Shown here: piece by piece, positions 17,579-26,263 of the stretch | How the letters are laid out: each line of letters begins with the position of its first letter | Position numbering within the stretch: the first letter of the stretch is position 1 | From: Companilactobacillus heilongjiangensis | GTDB lineage: Bacteria; Bacillota; Bacilli; Lactobacillales; Lactobacillaceae | Direction of reading: 5' to 3' | DNA length: 64,000 nucleotides | Assembly: GCF_000831645.3 (NCBI RefSeq) | Contig: NZ_CP012559.1 | Location: 1,860,001 to 1,924,000 of the forward strand | Position numbers and translations under genes: made by a program | Notes under the pieces: generated by a model | What the model was told of the DNA's origin: nothing | The model's input: the letters and a program-made list of their open reading frames with translations, nothing else | Database searches by the model: none

Positions 17579-18745
17579 TTGACAAATAAATCCTCATTTT
17601 TTTCAAAAGATATTGTTTACGTCATGTTAGCAACATTCTTTTATCAATTTAGTATTCAGGCAATTAACCCACTGATGAATGGGTATGCTCGTAATTTAGG
17701 GATTAATAGTGCTTTTGCCGGCATCATTGTGGGAGTTATGAGTATTACCTCAATGTTATTAAGACCTTTTGCTGGAAATTTGACTGATCGAATTTCTAAA
17801 TATCGTTTAGCATTAATCGGTGGAAGCTTATGTGCTATCAGTGACTTTGGATACCTTTTTGCTTCCAATGTAACTTGGCTACTATTTTTTAGAATTATCA
17901 ACGGTGTAGGTTTCGTCCTATGTACTGTTTGTTTAGCAACCTGGATGGCATTTCTAGTCCCACGACAACATCTTGGAGCAGCAATGGGATATTACGGATT
18001 ATTGAACGCTCTTGCAATGGCAATTGCCCCTGCCCTAGCAATCAGTATCTACCAGCGTCTAGGTTATAAATTCATCATTATTCTGGCAGCCTTGAGTGCT
18101 GTAGCCATGGTGGTCGTCATACAACTAATCGATAACCACGCCAAACCTTCGGTTAAGTTAGAAGGCCAACACTTTAAGCTTATTCAGCGAGATGCATTAC
18201 CAGTGGCAATAATCTTTTCACTATTATCTATCCCCTACTTTGTAACTCAAGCTGATATCGTCATGTACGTTCAAGAACGTCATTTGAGCATCACCGTAAG
18301 CCTATTCTTTTTATGTTACTCAATCGCTCTGATTATTATTCGGATTCTATTGAAAAATTATTTTGATACTATCCCATTTGGAATTTGGTTTTCTATCTGC
18401 ATAATTGCGACCATTGGTTATATCATCCTATTAACAATAATGCAAAATAACTTTGAAATGATCTTGGCAGCTATCTTAATGGCAATTGGTTTTGGGGTTA
18501 TGGTTTCTGTCTCCCAATCAACCTCCCTTTTACTGGCGCCCTTAGAAGAACAAGGACTTGCTAACGCCACTTATTATTTGGGAAGCGATATTGGTATGTC
18601 CCTTGGACCAATCATTGGTGGAATCCTGCCGACTATTTTTCCACTAAAGTTCTTTTACCCAGTGATGTTACTTATTGTTCCATTAACGGCAATTATCTAT
18701 TTATTTAATCGTCGTAAACTCAATTCTGCAGTGCAGTACAATTAA
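17579..18745 (+). CDS. MFS transporter
   Basis: 388 residues with about 12 membrane segments. The loop 2-3 motif GNLTDRISKYR, typical of drug:H+ antiporter-type MFS proteins, is near residue 60. The start is TTG, with AAAGGAGA 10 bases upstream and no better codon. Substrate unknown. A gene for an unrecognised cytosolic protein follows 55 bp later with its own SD, possibly co-transcribed. Confidence 0.87.
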   Translation: MTNKSSFFSKDIVYVMLATFFYQFSIQAINPLMNGYARNLGINSAFAGIIVGVMSITSMLLRPFAGNLTDRISKYRLALIGGSLCAISDFGYLFASNVTWLLFFRIINGVGFVLCTVCLATWMAFLVPRQHLGAAMGYYGLLNALAMAIAPALAISIYQRLGYKFIIILAALSAVAMVVVIQLIDNHAKPSVKLEGQHFKLIQRDALPVAIIFSLLSIPYFVTQADIVMYVQERHLSITVSLFFLCYSIALIIIRILLKNYFDTIPFGIWFSICIIATIGYIILLTIMQNNFEMILAAILMAIGFGVMVSVSQSTSLLLAPLEEQGLANATYYLGSDIGMSLGPIIGGILPTIFPLKFFYPVMLLIVPLTAIIYLFNRRKLNSAVQYN

Positions 18746-18800
18746 AGTTATATTAATGCTTTAATTAATTTGATAGTGTTTTTTCAAAGGAGCTAAAAAT

Positions 18801-19295
18801 ATGTTCTCATTAACTTTCAATGTTGGTGGCTTTTCTCTTAATCAAATAAAAGACCAACTTCAAAAAAGCCAGATTGGTCTCAATCCAAGTGCTGAAAAAC
18901 TGTTCACTGATCCTCGGCTGGTTCTTTCTCAAGAGCCACATTTAGTAACTTTAAACATTTTGACGATTGCTGAACTAAAATTAACAACTACTGCTACTTT
19001 GCCAAACATTCTTCTGGCTGCTAAAGAGCAAGGCTACAAACTTTGTCCGTTAGAAACAGCTATTTACTGCCGTTTATTCTGGCAAAATCAACCTGTCAGC
19101 GATGATCACGCCATGCACCGACACAAAGCTCCTGACTCGGCCGTTACCATTGCTTCACCCATAACTTCAACTGATGTTAACCAGCCTAAAGGATTTTATC
19201 TACGACACGTTAACAATCGTTTATGGTTAAGAGGTTACATTTGTGACGACGACTTCATCTGGCAACCAGAAGATTTATTTGCTTTCCAAAAATGA
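18801..19295 (+). CDS. Conserved-looking hypothetical protein
   Basis: 164 residues, soluble, with no signal or membrane segment. I recognise no family. It has a mixed alpha/beta composition, a Cys/Trp-containing central part (LCPLETAIYCRLFWQNQPV) and a Trp/Asp-rich C terminus (RLWLRGYICDDDFIWQPEDL). The C-terminal half, with repeated aromatic residues, might form a small beta barrel. The ATG follows AAAGGAGCTAAAAAT. It lies between an MFS gene and a bidirectional terminator. Confidence 0.7.
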   Translation: MFSLTFNVGGFSLNQIKDQLQKSQIGLNPSAEKLFTDPRLVLSQEPHLVTLNILTIAELKLTTTATLPNILLAAKEQGYKLCPLETAIYCRLFWQNQPVSDDHAMHRHKAPDSAVTIASPITSTDVNQPKGFYLRHVNNRLWLRGYICDDDFIWQPEDLFAFQK

Positions 19296-19325
19296 CTGCT
19301 CTAAAACATATTTTCTTAAAATATT

Positions 19326-19376
19326 AAAAATCCTCTACTATTTAGATTTTGAATCTAATAGTAGAGGATTTTTTTA
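19326..19376. terminator. Bidirectional terminator
   Basis: AATCCTCTACTATT and AGATT arms pair with AATCT and ATAGTAGAGGATT, with A and T runs outside. It serves the two convergent genes and touches the AEC stop codon. Confidence 0.93.
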
Positions 19377-20303
19377 CAAACTTCCCAATGCAAAAACTAC
19401 TGGAATCGTAATTAAACTTAAAATAGTCGACAAACTCATCAACGAAATAGCAGGTGCGGTATCACCATCAGCTTGCAACGTGAATAACACAACCAATCCA
19501 GCTGCCGGACAGGCCGCCATCACAATAGTTGTATAAAACGCAATGCCAGTTACACCGATAACTTTCAACAGCACTATGCCAATAATTGGAAACAGTAAAT
19601 TACGTAATAAAATCGTCAAACCAATTTCTTTATTCAACATATCACGGCTGAACTTAATATTGGCCAAACTATTACCAATCACAATCATCGATAGTGGCGT
19701 ATTAATGGAACCGACATATTTGATAACTTGATTAGTGATACTTGGCATTTTGAATGAAAAGATGAATATTAAAATTCCTAGAAAAATTGCGATAATATTC
19801 GGATTCAGCAACACCTGTCGCCAATCAGTTTTCTCAACCGATCCATGCTCATTATCATTAAATAGTGACACCCCTTGAGTCCAACTGAAAATATTGAACG
19901 CTGCCAAAGACACAACCGCAAAGAATACACCCTCGGAACCAAACAACGCACTAATCAATGGAATCCCCATGAAACCAGCATTGGAATAAATACTGCCATA
20001 CTGTGCAATCCGTCGCAAATTCTGATTTTTCAAGCGACCGAAGACTAATTTAGCCACAATAATTTCAATAATATAAAGTAAAAATACGCCAGCAATCGCC
20101 AACAAGAATTGCTTGATTCGACTGCCAGAATACGGCTGTTCAAATGCATTAATAATCAAACATGGCGAAACAATATAGAGTAAAACGTTGGTCAAATCAC
20201 TTGAAGTCTGCGAATGCATGAATTCCAATTTGTTGATTAGAACCCCCACCAGCATTAAGCAAAACATCAAGACGATTTGATTTATCAATTGTCCAATATT
20301 CAT
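19374..20303 (-). CDS. AEC-family (auxin efflux carrier type) transporter
   Basis: 309 residues with about ten membrane segments in two halves. Typical features are an N-terminal VLINKLEFM helix end, the SNAGFMGIPLISALFG segment in the first half, and AACPAAGLVVLFTLQADGD near the C terminus. Bacterial members include malate permeases and other organic-acid carriers; the substrate here is not evident. ATG 20303 is chosen for AAGGGGAGTACATAT; the in-frame ATG 14 codons upstream has no SD. Confidence 0.85.
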   Translation of the reverse strand: MNIGQLINQIVLMFCLMLVGVLINKLEFMHSQTSSDLTNVLLYIVSPCLIINAFEQPYSGSRIKQFLLAIAGVFLLYIIEIIVAKLVFGRLKNQNLRRIAQYGSIYSNAGFMGIPLISALFGSEGVFFAVVSLAAFNIFSWTQGVSLFNDNEHGSVEKTDWRQVLLNPNIIAIFLGILIFIFSFKMPSITNQVIKYVGSINTPLSMIVIGNSLANIKFSRDMLNKEIGLTILLRNLLFPIIGIVLLKVIGVTGIAFYTTIVMAACPAAGLVVLFTLQADGDTAPAISLMSLSTILSLITIPVVFALGSL

Positions 20304-20382
20304 ATATGTACTCCCCTTAGTTAATCCATTATACAAATATTTCATGCCAAAAAGACAGCTTCTTTGAAATTAATTAAAGGAT

Positions 20383-20562
20383 GCCGACTCCGGTTGGCAG
20401 AGATTTTCGCCTGCTGTGAGGTACGACTTGAGCTAAGGTCTCAAGTCTCGCTTTGAAGCCTTACCAAAACCCGGTAAGTCTTCAAAGTCGCCCTGTGGTG
20501 TAACGGCTAAAGCCGTAACGCCACTTTCACTGCACGTGAAATCTCTGCCAACCTCCGTCTAA
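20383..20562 (+). repeat. Cloverleaf repeat copy 4 (R4)
   Basis: The outer arms pair through GGTTGGCAGAGATTT. Hairpin a is ACTTGAG/CTCAAGT with a short loop, b is CTTACC/GGTAAG, c is GTAACGGCT/AGCCGTAAC (a G-C version of the usual ATGGCT/AGCCAT). It forms a convergent pair with R5 across a spacer of about 205 bp. Confidence 0.9.
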
Positions 20563-20766
20563 GTTATTACTTTGTTTTGAGTTATTCTTTAACTTCAGCA
20601 TATAATTGATAACTCACTAAAATAATTCAGGAATCAAAATCATTTTGGACATTCAGAATAAATTACGAAGAAATGTGAAGAAATGTAATGGATAGATTTT
20701 TATTCTAAGTTCAATTGAATATAAACTTTTTCATAAATTAATACCAACCAAATCAACAGTTAACTT

Positions 20767-20942
20767 AGCCGGATAGGACGAATGATGAGGACCTGCTGTG
20801 CAAGTGGAGTTAGGGATTTATCCCTTACTCCACCGACGTATTTTGAAATTCGAACGTTTTTCTCGAAGTTCAAAATCGAGGTTCGAGACCTTGGCTCGAA
20901 CCGGTCGCATAGCGGTCCCCATCATTCGTCCCATCCGGCGGC
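20767..20942 (-). repeat. Cloverleaf repeat copy 5 (R5)
   Basis: The outer arms pair through GGACGAATGATG. Hairpin c is GTGGAGTTAGGGAT/ATCCCTTACTCCAC, b is ATTTTGAA/TTCAAAAT, a is GGTTCGAG/CTCGAACC. The sequence just outside (AATACCAACCA...ACTTAGCCGG) is shared with the spacer before R11. The rpoN terminator starts 3 bp further on. Confidence 0.9.
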
Positions 20943-20944
20943 AT

Positions 20945-20980
20945 TAAAAAAGCCCTGAGTAAAAAACTCAGAACTTTTTT
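20945..20980 (-). terminator. rpoN terminator
   Basis: A CTGAGT / ACTCAG stem is flanked by AAAAAAG and CTTTTTT and abuts the rpoN stop codon. Confidence 0.85.
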
Positions 20981-22259
20981 ATACTCGACGACGGCTGGTT
21001 GCAGGATATCCTAATTGCTCACGATACTTAGCAACGGTTCTTCTAGCAATCTTCAATCCATCATCTTTTAACATTTCAGAAATCTTTTGGTCGCTCAATG
21101 GCTTAGTTTTATCTTCGTCATCTAAGATACCTTTAATCTTGTTCTTAACTTGATCAACTGATTGTTCCTCACCGACAGTAACTTTACTTCTACGTGAGAA
21201 GAACTGTTTCAATTCAAAGATACCAAAATCAGTTTGGATATATTTTCCATTAATTGTTCGACTTACAGTTGACTCGCTCATTTGTAGTTTCTGGGCAACA
21301 TCACGAATCAACAGTGGTGCCAACGAATCAGTCTCTTGCATGAAGAATTTATACTGTGCCTTGACGATACATTTACCGATAATTGATACAGTCTCAATCC
21401 GTCTTTGCAAATTATATTCCAAAGTCTTGTATTGATTGTATTTATCATGAATGTACTTCTTTACATCTTCGTCGGTTGACTTGGCTAGTCGATCGTATGT
21501 TTCCTCGGCGAAAATCAATTGTGGTTGACCATATTTTGTAACAGCTAAGCTCAATTTGTCACCATTCTTCTTAACGGCTAGTTCTGGCACAACATATTGC
21601 TCGTTTTGTGAAGTATAACGTTGGCCAGGATTTGCTGACAAGGACTGGATAAAGTTAACGTCATCCTGCAAGTCAGCGTTAGAAAGTTTCAAAGCACGTT
21701 TTAATTTCTTCCATTCATGTTTGGTGAACAATTCAAAATTATCACTCAACATAGACATGACAGCTTTATTAGCGTTATCAGCTTCTGCTTGAAGATACAA
21801 GCATTCTTGTAAATCACGGGCCCCAATCCCGGGAGGATCAAGCTGATGCAAAAGTGTTTTCGCATCAAGCAACATAATTGGTGTAATATCGTCGACTTCC
21901 TCAAAAATCTCATCGTCCGATAAAGTTAGATAACCGTTGGGATCAAGCTGTTCAATCAAATAAACAACTAAGTCTCGTAACGGAGTCTTTCTCATAGTCA
22001 ACTGGACTTGATCCAATAAATATTCAAATAATGACTGCTGCTCATCCTTTATTTGATAGCCATTGCCACCTTCATTATCAACAAATGGCATATCCAAATT
22101 AACGTGAACATCGAAGAGTGGATTTTCCAGACTCTGTTCACTCAAATAATCGGCCAAATCAATGGCATCTGATTGCAAAATTAAAATTGATTGTCGCATT
22201 CCTTGCGTTAAAGACAACCCTTGAACTTGTTTTTGATTCACATTCTGTTTAAGTTCCAT
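20979..22259 (-). CDS. rpoN: RNA polymerase sigma-54 factor
   Basis: 426 residues. The N-terminal region I is glutamine/leucine rich (GLSLTQGMRQSILILQ) and would bind enhancer-binding activators. A core-binding region follows, then an HTH (IRDVAQKLQMSESTVSRTINGKY) and the C-terminal RpoN box ARRTVAKYRE for -24 recognition. In lactobacilli sigma-54 usually serves mannose-class PTS operons with a LevR/ManR-type activator. Neither an activator nor a convincing -24/-12 promoter is visible here. Start ATG, SD GGGAGGGAACC. Confidence 0.95.
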   Translation of the reverse strand: MELKQNVNQKQVQGLSLTQGMRQSILILQSDAIDLADYLSEQSLENPLFDVHVNLDMPFVDNEGGNGYQIKDEQQSLFEYLLDQVQLTMRKTPLRDLVVYLIEQLDPNGYLTLSDDEIFEEVDDITPIMLLDAKTLLHQLDPPGIGARDLQECLYLQAEADNANKAVMSMLSDNFELFTKHEWKKLKRALKLSNADLQDDVNFIQSLSANPGQRYTSQNEQYVVPELAVKKNGDKLSLAVTKYGQPQLIFAEETYDRLAKSTDEDVKKYIHDKYNQYKTLEYNLQRRIETVSIIGKCIVKAQYKFFMQETDSLAPLLIRDVAQKLQMSESTVSRTINGKYIQTDFGIFELKQFFSRRSKVTVGEEQSVDQVKNKIKGILDDEDKTKPLSDQKISEMLKDDGLKIARRTVAKYREQLGYPATSRRRV

Positions 22260-22314
22260 CAGGTTCCCTCCCCTCTATTAATTAATAAATAAGAATCATA
22301 ATTTTTAAATTCCA

Positions 22315-22366
22315 CTTCCGGTTTTGAGGGAGAAAGGTTAACTTTTTCCCTCAAAACCTCCAGCTA
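22315..22366 (+). repeat. Collapsed cloverleaf repeat (outer arms only)
   Basis: CTTCCGGTTTTGAGGGA pairs with TCCCTCAAAACCTCC almost without a gap around a GTTAAC centre. The flanks TTCCGG and CTCCAGCTAG match the ends of full copies, but hairpins a-c are absent. It looks like an element reduced to its outer palindrome. Confidence 0.6.
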
Positions 22367-22494
22367 GTTCATCTTTATCAACAAAGCCTCTATATTGATA
22401 AAAACCACTTTTTTCTATAATCCAAAGCATATAATTTAAAATCATCACATCACGCGCAACGACCAAACTACTAAAATCTATAAAGTAATATTCT

Positions 22495-22505
22495 AGCCGG
22501 AGGTG
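22495..22505 (-). repeat. Terminal scrap of a second collapsed repeat
   Basis: AGCCGGAGGTG matches the outer end of minus-oriented copies (compare R13), and the rest is missing. With the collapsed copy at 22315 it would form a degenerate convergent pair about 130 bp apart. Confidence 0.4.
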
Positions 22506-22585
22506 ATACCTAAAAGCGTTTCCATTTTGTAACTACTATAATGATAGCGCTTTTTTATTGATTTGTGTTTACTCTCAAAAAAATT

Positions 22586-23176
22586 TTATTTTCGAATATT
22601 TCTTTTAACATCGATAAATGAACTCAAACCACTCGAATCCAGTCTAATCAAGCGGTCTCGAAATTCGCTTCGATCCAAATTCATCTTATCTTCCTTATAA
22701 ATCCGAAACAGCATCAAAGTATTACGAATCAAGAAATTGGCACAAACTGTTGCGTCTAATTTCGAAATATCGAATGTTTTAAAAATTGCGGCAGATAAAC
22801 CTTGGGCAACTTTCTTTTCAACTTTTCTAGCCAAAGAGCTGTACTCATCCGATGTCATCATCAAAGTGTAAAACTCTCGTGACTCCTTGAAGAAATCGAG
22901 AACTTGATCAAAAAGATAACCAGGTTCGGATAAACCTTGATTCAACGGCTTTTCAATCATTATTCCTAAGAGTTTTCCGGCAATTTCATCGACCACTGTA
23001 TTCGAGAAATCCTCAATCGAATCGTAATGTAGATAAAATGTCTTGCGATTAATATGAGCTTTTTCAGTCAGTGCCTTCACCGTAATATTGCGGTAACTTG
23101 TCGTGCTTGCCAGTTGTCGGAAAGCCGTCTGCAAGGAATCATTTGTTTTTTGAACACGAAGATCAACTTTATTCAT
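22586..23176 (-). CDS. TetR-family regulator
   Basis: 196 residues. The N-terminal HTH (ITVKALTEKAHINRKTFYLHY, approximately residues 32-52) is typical, with a C-terminal domain like the TetR_C_8-type family. Start at ATG 23176, with AAAGGAG 6 bases upstream. Divergent from the YhgE/Pip membrane protein gene, a pairing common in Firmicutes, so it is presumably that gene's repressor. A hairpin with a long loop near 22514-22557 may terminate it. Confidence 0.88.
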   Translation of the reverse strand: MNKVDLRVQKTNDSLQTAFRQLASTTSYRNITVKALTEKAHINRKTFYLHYDSIEDFSNTVVDEIAGKLLGIMIEKPLNQGLSEPGYLFDQVLDFFKESREFYTLMMTSDEYSSLARKVEKKVAQGLSAAIFKTFDISKLDATVCANFLIRNTLMLFRIYKEDKMNLDRSEFRDRLIRLDSSGLSSFIDVKRNIRK

Positions 23177-23317
23177 CTTTTCTCCTTTAAACTTTATTAC
23201 ACACATTGGGTATTTTTGTTGTGGACTTGGAATTTTTTCAGTTTATTATTTAAGCCACAGTTGAGTATTAATTTTCGAGACAACTATAACATATCTAATT
23301 TTATAAAGGAGATTAAT

Positions 23318-25879
23318 ATGATTAAAGCAGAATGGAAATATTTGATAAAACATAAATTTATGATTATCGTTTTTGCCGTTATGATTTTTATCCCATCCAT
23401 CTATTCGGTCACGTTCCTGAAATCAATGTGGGACCCCTATGGAGAGCTGCAGGACCTGCCTGTCGCAGTAGTTAACGACGACCAAAGTACTACTTATCAA
23501 GGTAAAAATTTGGCAGTTGGTAAAGATTTGACCAAGAATCTCGAACAATCCAAGGCTATGGATTTTCACATTCTAAATTCCAGTTCCACGGCTGACAAAG
23601 GATTAGCCAGCGGTAAGTATTACATGGTCATTACCATCCCCAAAGATTTTTCCAAAAATGCGACAACACTACTTAATAAGCACCCTCAGAAAATGATTTT
23701 GCATTATGAAACGAGCGCCGGTCACAACTTCACCGCTTCTAAAATGACTGCTTCCGCTGCTCAAAAAACCGCTCAATCAGTCTCTGAACAAGTGACGAAG
23801 ACGTATTCGAAAACTATGTTTAACTCCATCAAGCAACTATCTGCCGGTATGAAGAACGCCGCAATTGGTAGTCAAAAGTTAACTACTGGTGGCGTAAAAG
23901 TTGAAAGTGCCGATCAACAGATAACTACTGGCTTGAATACTCTGGCAAAGAGCTCTCTGACCTTCTCTAATGGCGCTGATACTCTGAATCAAGGTTTGAA
24001 CCAATATATCACCGGTGTTAATCAAGCTGAATCTGGTTCCAAGACTTTGAGTAATGGTCTGAATCAACTTGATAATAAATCAGTCACTCTTGTAAATGGT
24101 CTTGGACAATTGTCAACTGGTAGTAATGCTCTATCAGCTGGTTTGCAAAACTACACCAACGGCGTCAGTTCGATTAATTCGTCAGTTGGAACTTTAAATT
24201 CGGGTGCTAAAGCGCTCAGTTTCGGTACTGATAAATTATCAAACAGTTCCAATGATTTGAATTCTGGATTATCACAATTACATTCTGCCAGCCAAAACTT
24301 AACGGCTAATCTTCAAAAAGTCAGCTCTGGTTTAACTGATAACACCTCACAACTCAACAGCTCGATTGATACTATGAAAAATCAGCTGACGACAACTAAC
24401 TTCGATCAAGCAAACAAATTAAAAAGTGATTTAACCAGTTTACAACAAGCTATCAACAACCAATCTAGCACAGACGTCACAACTAAAATTTCTCAAGTGG
24501 CAGATCAACAAGGTTTAACCACCGCACAAAAGAATGCTATTTTAGCTGCCGTTACTGACTCCAATACTGATAATTTAAACAAAGCCGCTGTCAATTTGAC
24601 TTCTGATGTCAACCAGTTAATGACAACGCAAGCAGCCGCTACCGAGCAACTCAACGACACACAAAATTCCTTAACATCCACACAAGATAACTTATCCACC
24701 GTTATTGCACAGTTAGCTGCCAGCTCAAATGAACTGACAAATAAACTAGGCGACACGACAAATGGTATGGCACAACTAAGCAGTGGCATCGGTCATATTG
24801 ACAATAACACGACTAAATTAGTCCAAGGGACCACAGCCTTAAACACTGGCACTAACCAACTTGCGGTAAAAAACTCAGCTTTACTAACTGGAACCAACAC
24901 TCTAAATAACGGTCTGAATGAAATCAGCTCACAGACACCAACCTTAACTTCTGGAATCAATCAGCTCGACAACGGCGCCAACACTTTAACCACAGGTATC
25001 ACTAAACTCACCGCTAATGGAAATCAACTGACGAGTGGTTCTAGTCAACTTGCTAATGGTGCTAACCAAATATCTAACGGTTCAAAAACTTTATCCACTG
25101 GTTCTGCACAGATGGGCTCAGGTATCACCCAAATAACCACTGGTAATCAAACTATTGCTAAGCAACTTGCCACTGGGGCTAAAAAATCCAATTTCAAGCC
25201 AACTAATCTAACTTACAATCAACTAGCCCAGCCTGTCACAACTAAGCACAAAGAACGCGACAAAGCACCTAACAACGGAACCGGCATGGCACCCTACATG
25301 TTGTCTGTCTCGCTTTTCGTCGGTGCTTTAGCTTTCAACTTAATGTTTGATATTTATACACCAAGAAAATTCCCCAGAACTGGGGTCGCATGGTGGGCCA
25401 GCAAATCAACTGTTACCGGCATATTCGTTCTTGGCGAAGCTGCAGCAGTCTTCATCCTCTTGAATTTAATCGACGACTTGAGACCAGTCCAAGCGGGTGC
25501 AACGTTCATCGTCCTACTTTTAACTGGCTTAATGTTCATGTCCATCGTCTACTGGCTAAACTTAGTTTTAGGAAAAGTTGGTTCATTTCTCAGCATGATC
25601 CTACTAGTATTCCAGCTCGGTGGCTCTGCAGGTACATATCCAATCCAGCTATCCAACGGCTTTTTCCAAGAAATTCATCCCTACTTGCCAATGAGTTACA
25701 GCGTCAACGCCTTGAGACAAACGTTGATGATTGGCGATTCAGCTAAAAGCGATATATTGGTATTGCTTGCAATCACAGTCGTCTTCTCACTATTAAGCAT
25801 TGCGTTCTTTATTCGCAGAAAGTCCAGCATCAATGAAATCGACTTTACCCAAGAAGCAGCTGAACACTCACTCGTATAA
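23318..25879 (+). CDS. YhgE/Pip-family membrane protein
   Basis: 853 residues. After a short cytoplasmic MIKAEWKYL there is one membrane helix (MIIVFAVMIFIPSIYSVTFL), then an extracellular region of about 650 residues. Most of that region is built from degenerate repeats of the type L-x-x-G-x-x-x-L-x-x-G (such as LSNGLNQLDNKS and LANGANQISNGS), and at least five C-terminal membrane helices follow. This matches YhgE/phage infection protein (Pip) relatives, related to ABC-2 permeases; Lactococcus Pip is a phage receptor and other members export toxins or build ESX-like machines. ATG 23318 follows AAAGGAGATTAAT; the reading frame is open upstream but without a start signal. Confidence 0.87.
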   Translation: MIKAEWKYLIKHKFMIIVFAVMIFIPSIYSVTFLKSMWDPYGELQDLPVAVVNDDQSTTYQGKNLAVGKDLTKNLEQSKAMDFHILNSSSTADKGLASGKYYMVITIPKDFSKNATTLLNKHPQKMILHYETSAGHNFTASKMTASAAQKTAQSVSEQVTKTYSKTMFNSIKQLSAGMKNAAIGSQKLTTGGVKVESADQQITTGLNTLAKSSLTFSNGADTLNQGLNQYITGVNQAESGSKTLSNGLNQLDNKSVTLVNGLGQLSTGSNALSAGLQNYTNGVSSINSSVGTLNSGAKALSFGTDKLSNSSNDLNSGLSQLHSASQNLTANLQKVSSGLTDNTSQLNSSIDTMKNQLTTTNFDQANKLKSDLTSLQQAINNQSSTDVTTKISQVADQQGLTTAQKNAILAAVTDSNTDNLNKAAVNLTSDVNQLMTTQAAATEQLNDTQNSLTSTQDNLSTVIAQLAASSNELTNKLGDTTNGMAQLSSGIGHIDNNTTKLVQGTTALNTGTNQLAVKNSALLTGTNTLNNGLNEISSQTPTLTSGINQLDNGANTLTTGITKLTANGNQLTSGSSQLANGANQISNGSKTLSTGSAQMGSGITQITTGNQTIAKQLATGAKKSNFKPTNLTYNQLAQPVTTKHKERDKAPNNGTGMAPYMLSVSLFVGALAFNLMFDIYTPRKFPRTGVAWWASKSTVTGIFVLGEAAAVFILLNLIDDLRPVQAGATFIVLLLTGLMFMSIVYWLNLVLGKVGSFLSMILLVFQLGGSAGTYPIQLSNGFFQEIHPYLPMSYSVNALRQTLMIGDSAKSDILVLLAITVVFSLLSIAFFIRRKSSINEIDFTQEAAEHSLV

Positions 25880-25926
25880 CCTACAAAGTGTATGAAATTC
25901 TCTCTGGCAACGGAACCGGTTAACCC

Positions 25927-25977
25927 AAAAGGCTCAAGATTAACAGATGATTTGTCTGCTGATTTTGAGCCTTTTTG
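25927..25977 (+). terminator. yhgE terminator
   Basis: AAAAGGCTCA and CAG arms pair with CTG and TTTGAGCCTTTTT. Confidence 0.82.
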
Positions 25978-26111
25978 ATTGCATAATTAAAATTGGTACA
26001 TATTAAAAATACTATTAAGTCAGTATTAAAATTTAATTGGGCTATTTATTTTACTTACCTTAATATGGAGTCATATACTCTAATCGTAATAATGAATAAA
26101 CATATTACACC

Positions 26112-26228
26112 CTAAATGTTGGAGGTTAAATTTCAACCAATTATTAGGCGACAAATACAATAACCTCTGACTGGCAATAATATAGTTGACTACATCATTG
26201 CCACTTGGAGGCGGCTTTCAACATTTAG
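26112..26228 (+). promoter_or_regulatory. Three-way-junction leader upstream of the LPXTG gene
   Basis: A closing stem CTAAATGTTG (26112-26121) / CAACATTTAG (26219-26228) encloses GAGGTTA (26122-26128) / TAACCTC (26161-26167) and GGCAATAAT (26173-26181) / ATCATTGCC (26194-26202). It lies 35 bases upstream of the start codon, with a separate SD (GGAGG) after it. It could be a 5' UTR regulatory structure. The GGAGGCGGC at 26206-26214 resembles the terminus of the cloverleaf repeats. Confidence 0.55.
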
Positions 26229-26263
26229 TAAATTTACTCCATTATTAACTGGAGGTCTGAAAG

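Noticed and set aside
23054-23317. N-terminal extension of the YhgE/Pip protein
   Set aside because: The frame is open but overlaps the divergent tetR start and lacks an SD. ATG 23318 has AAAGGAG and begins with the family's typical N terminus.
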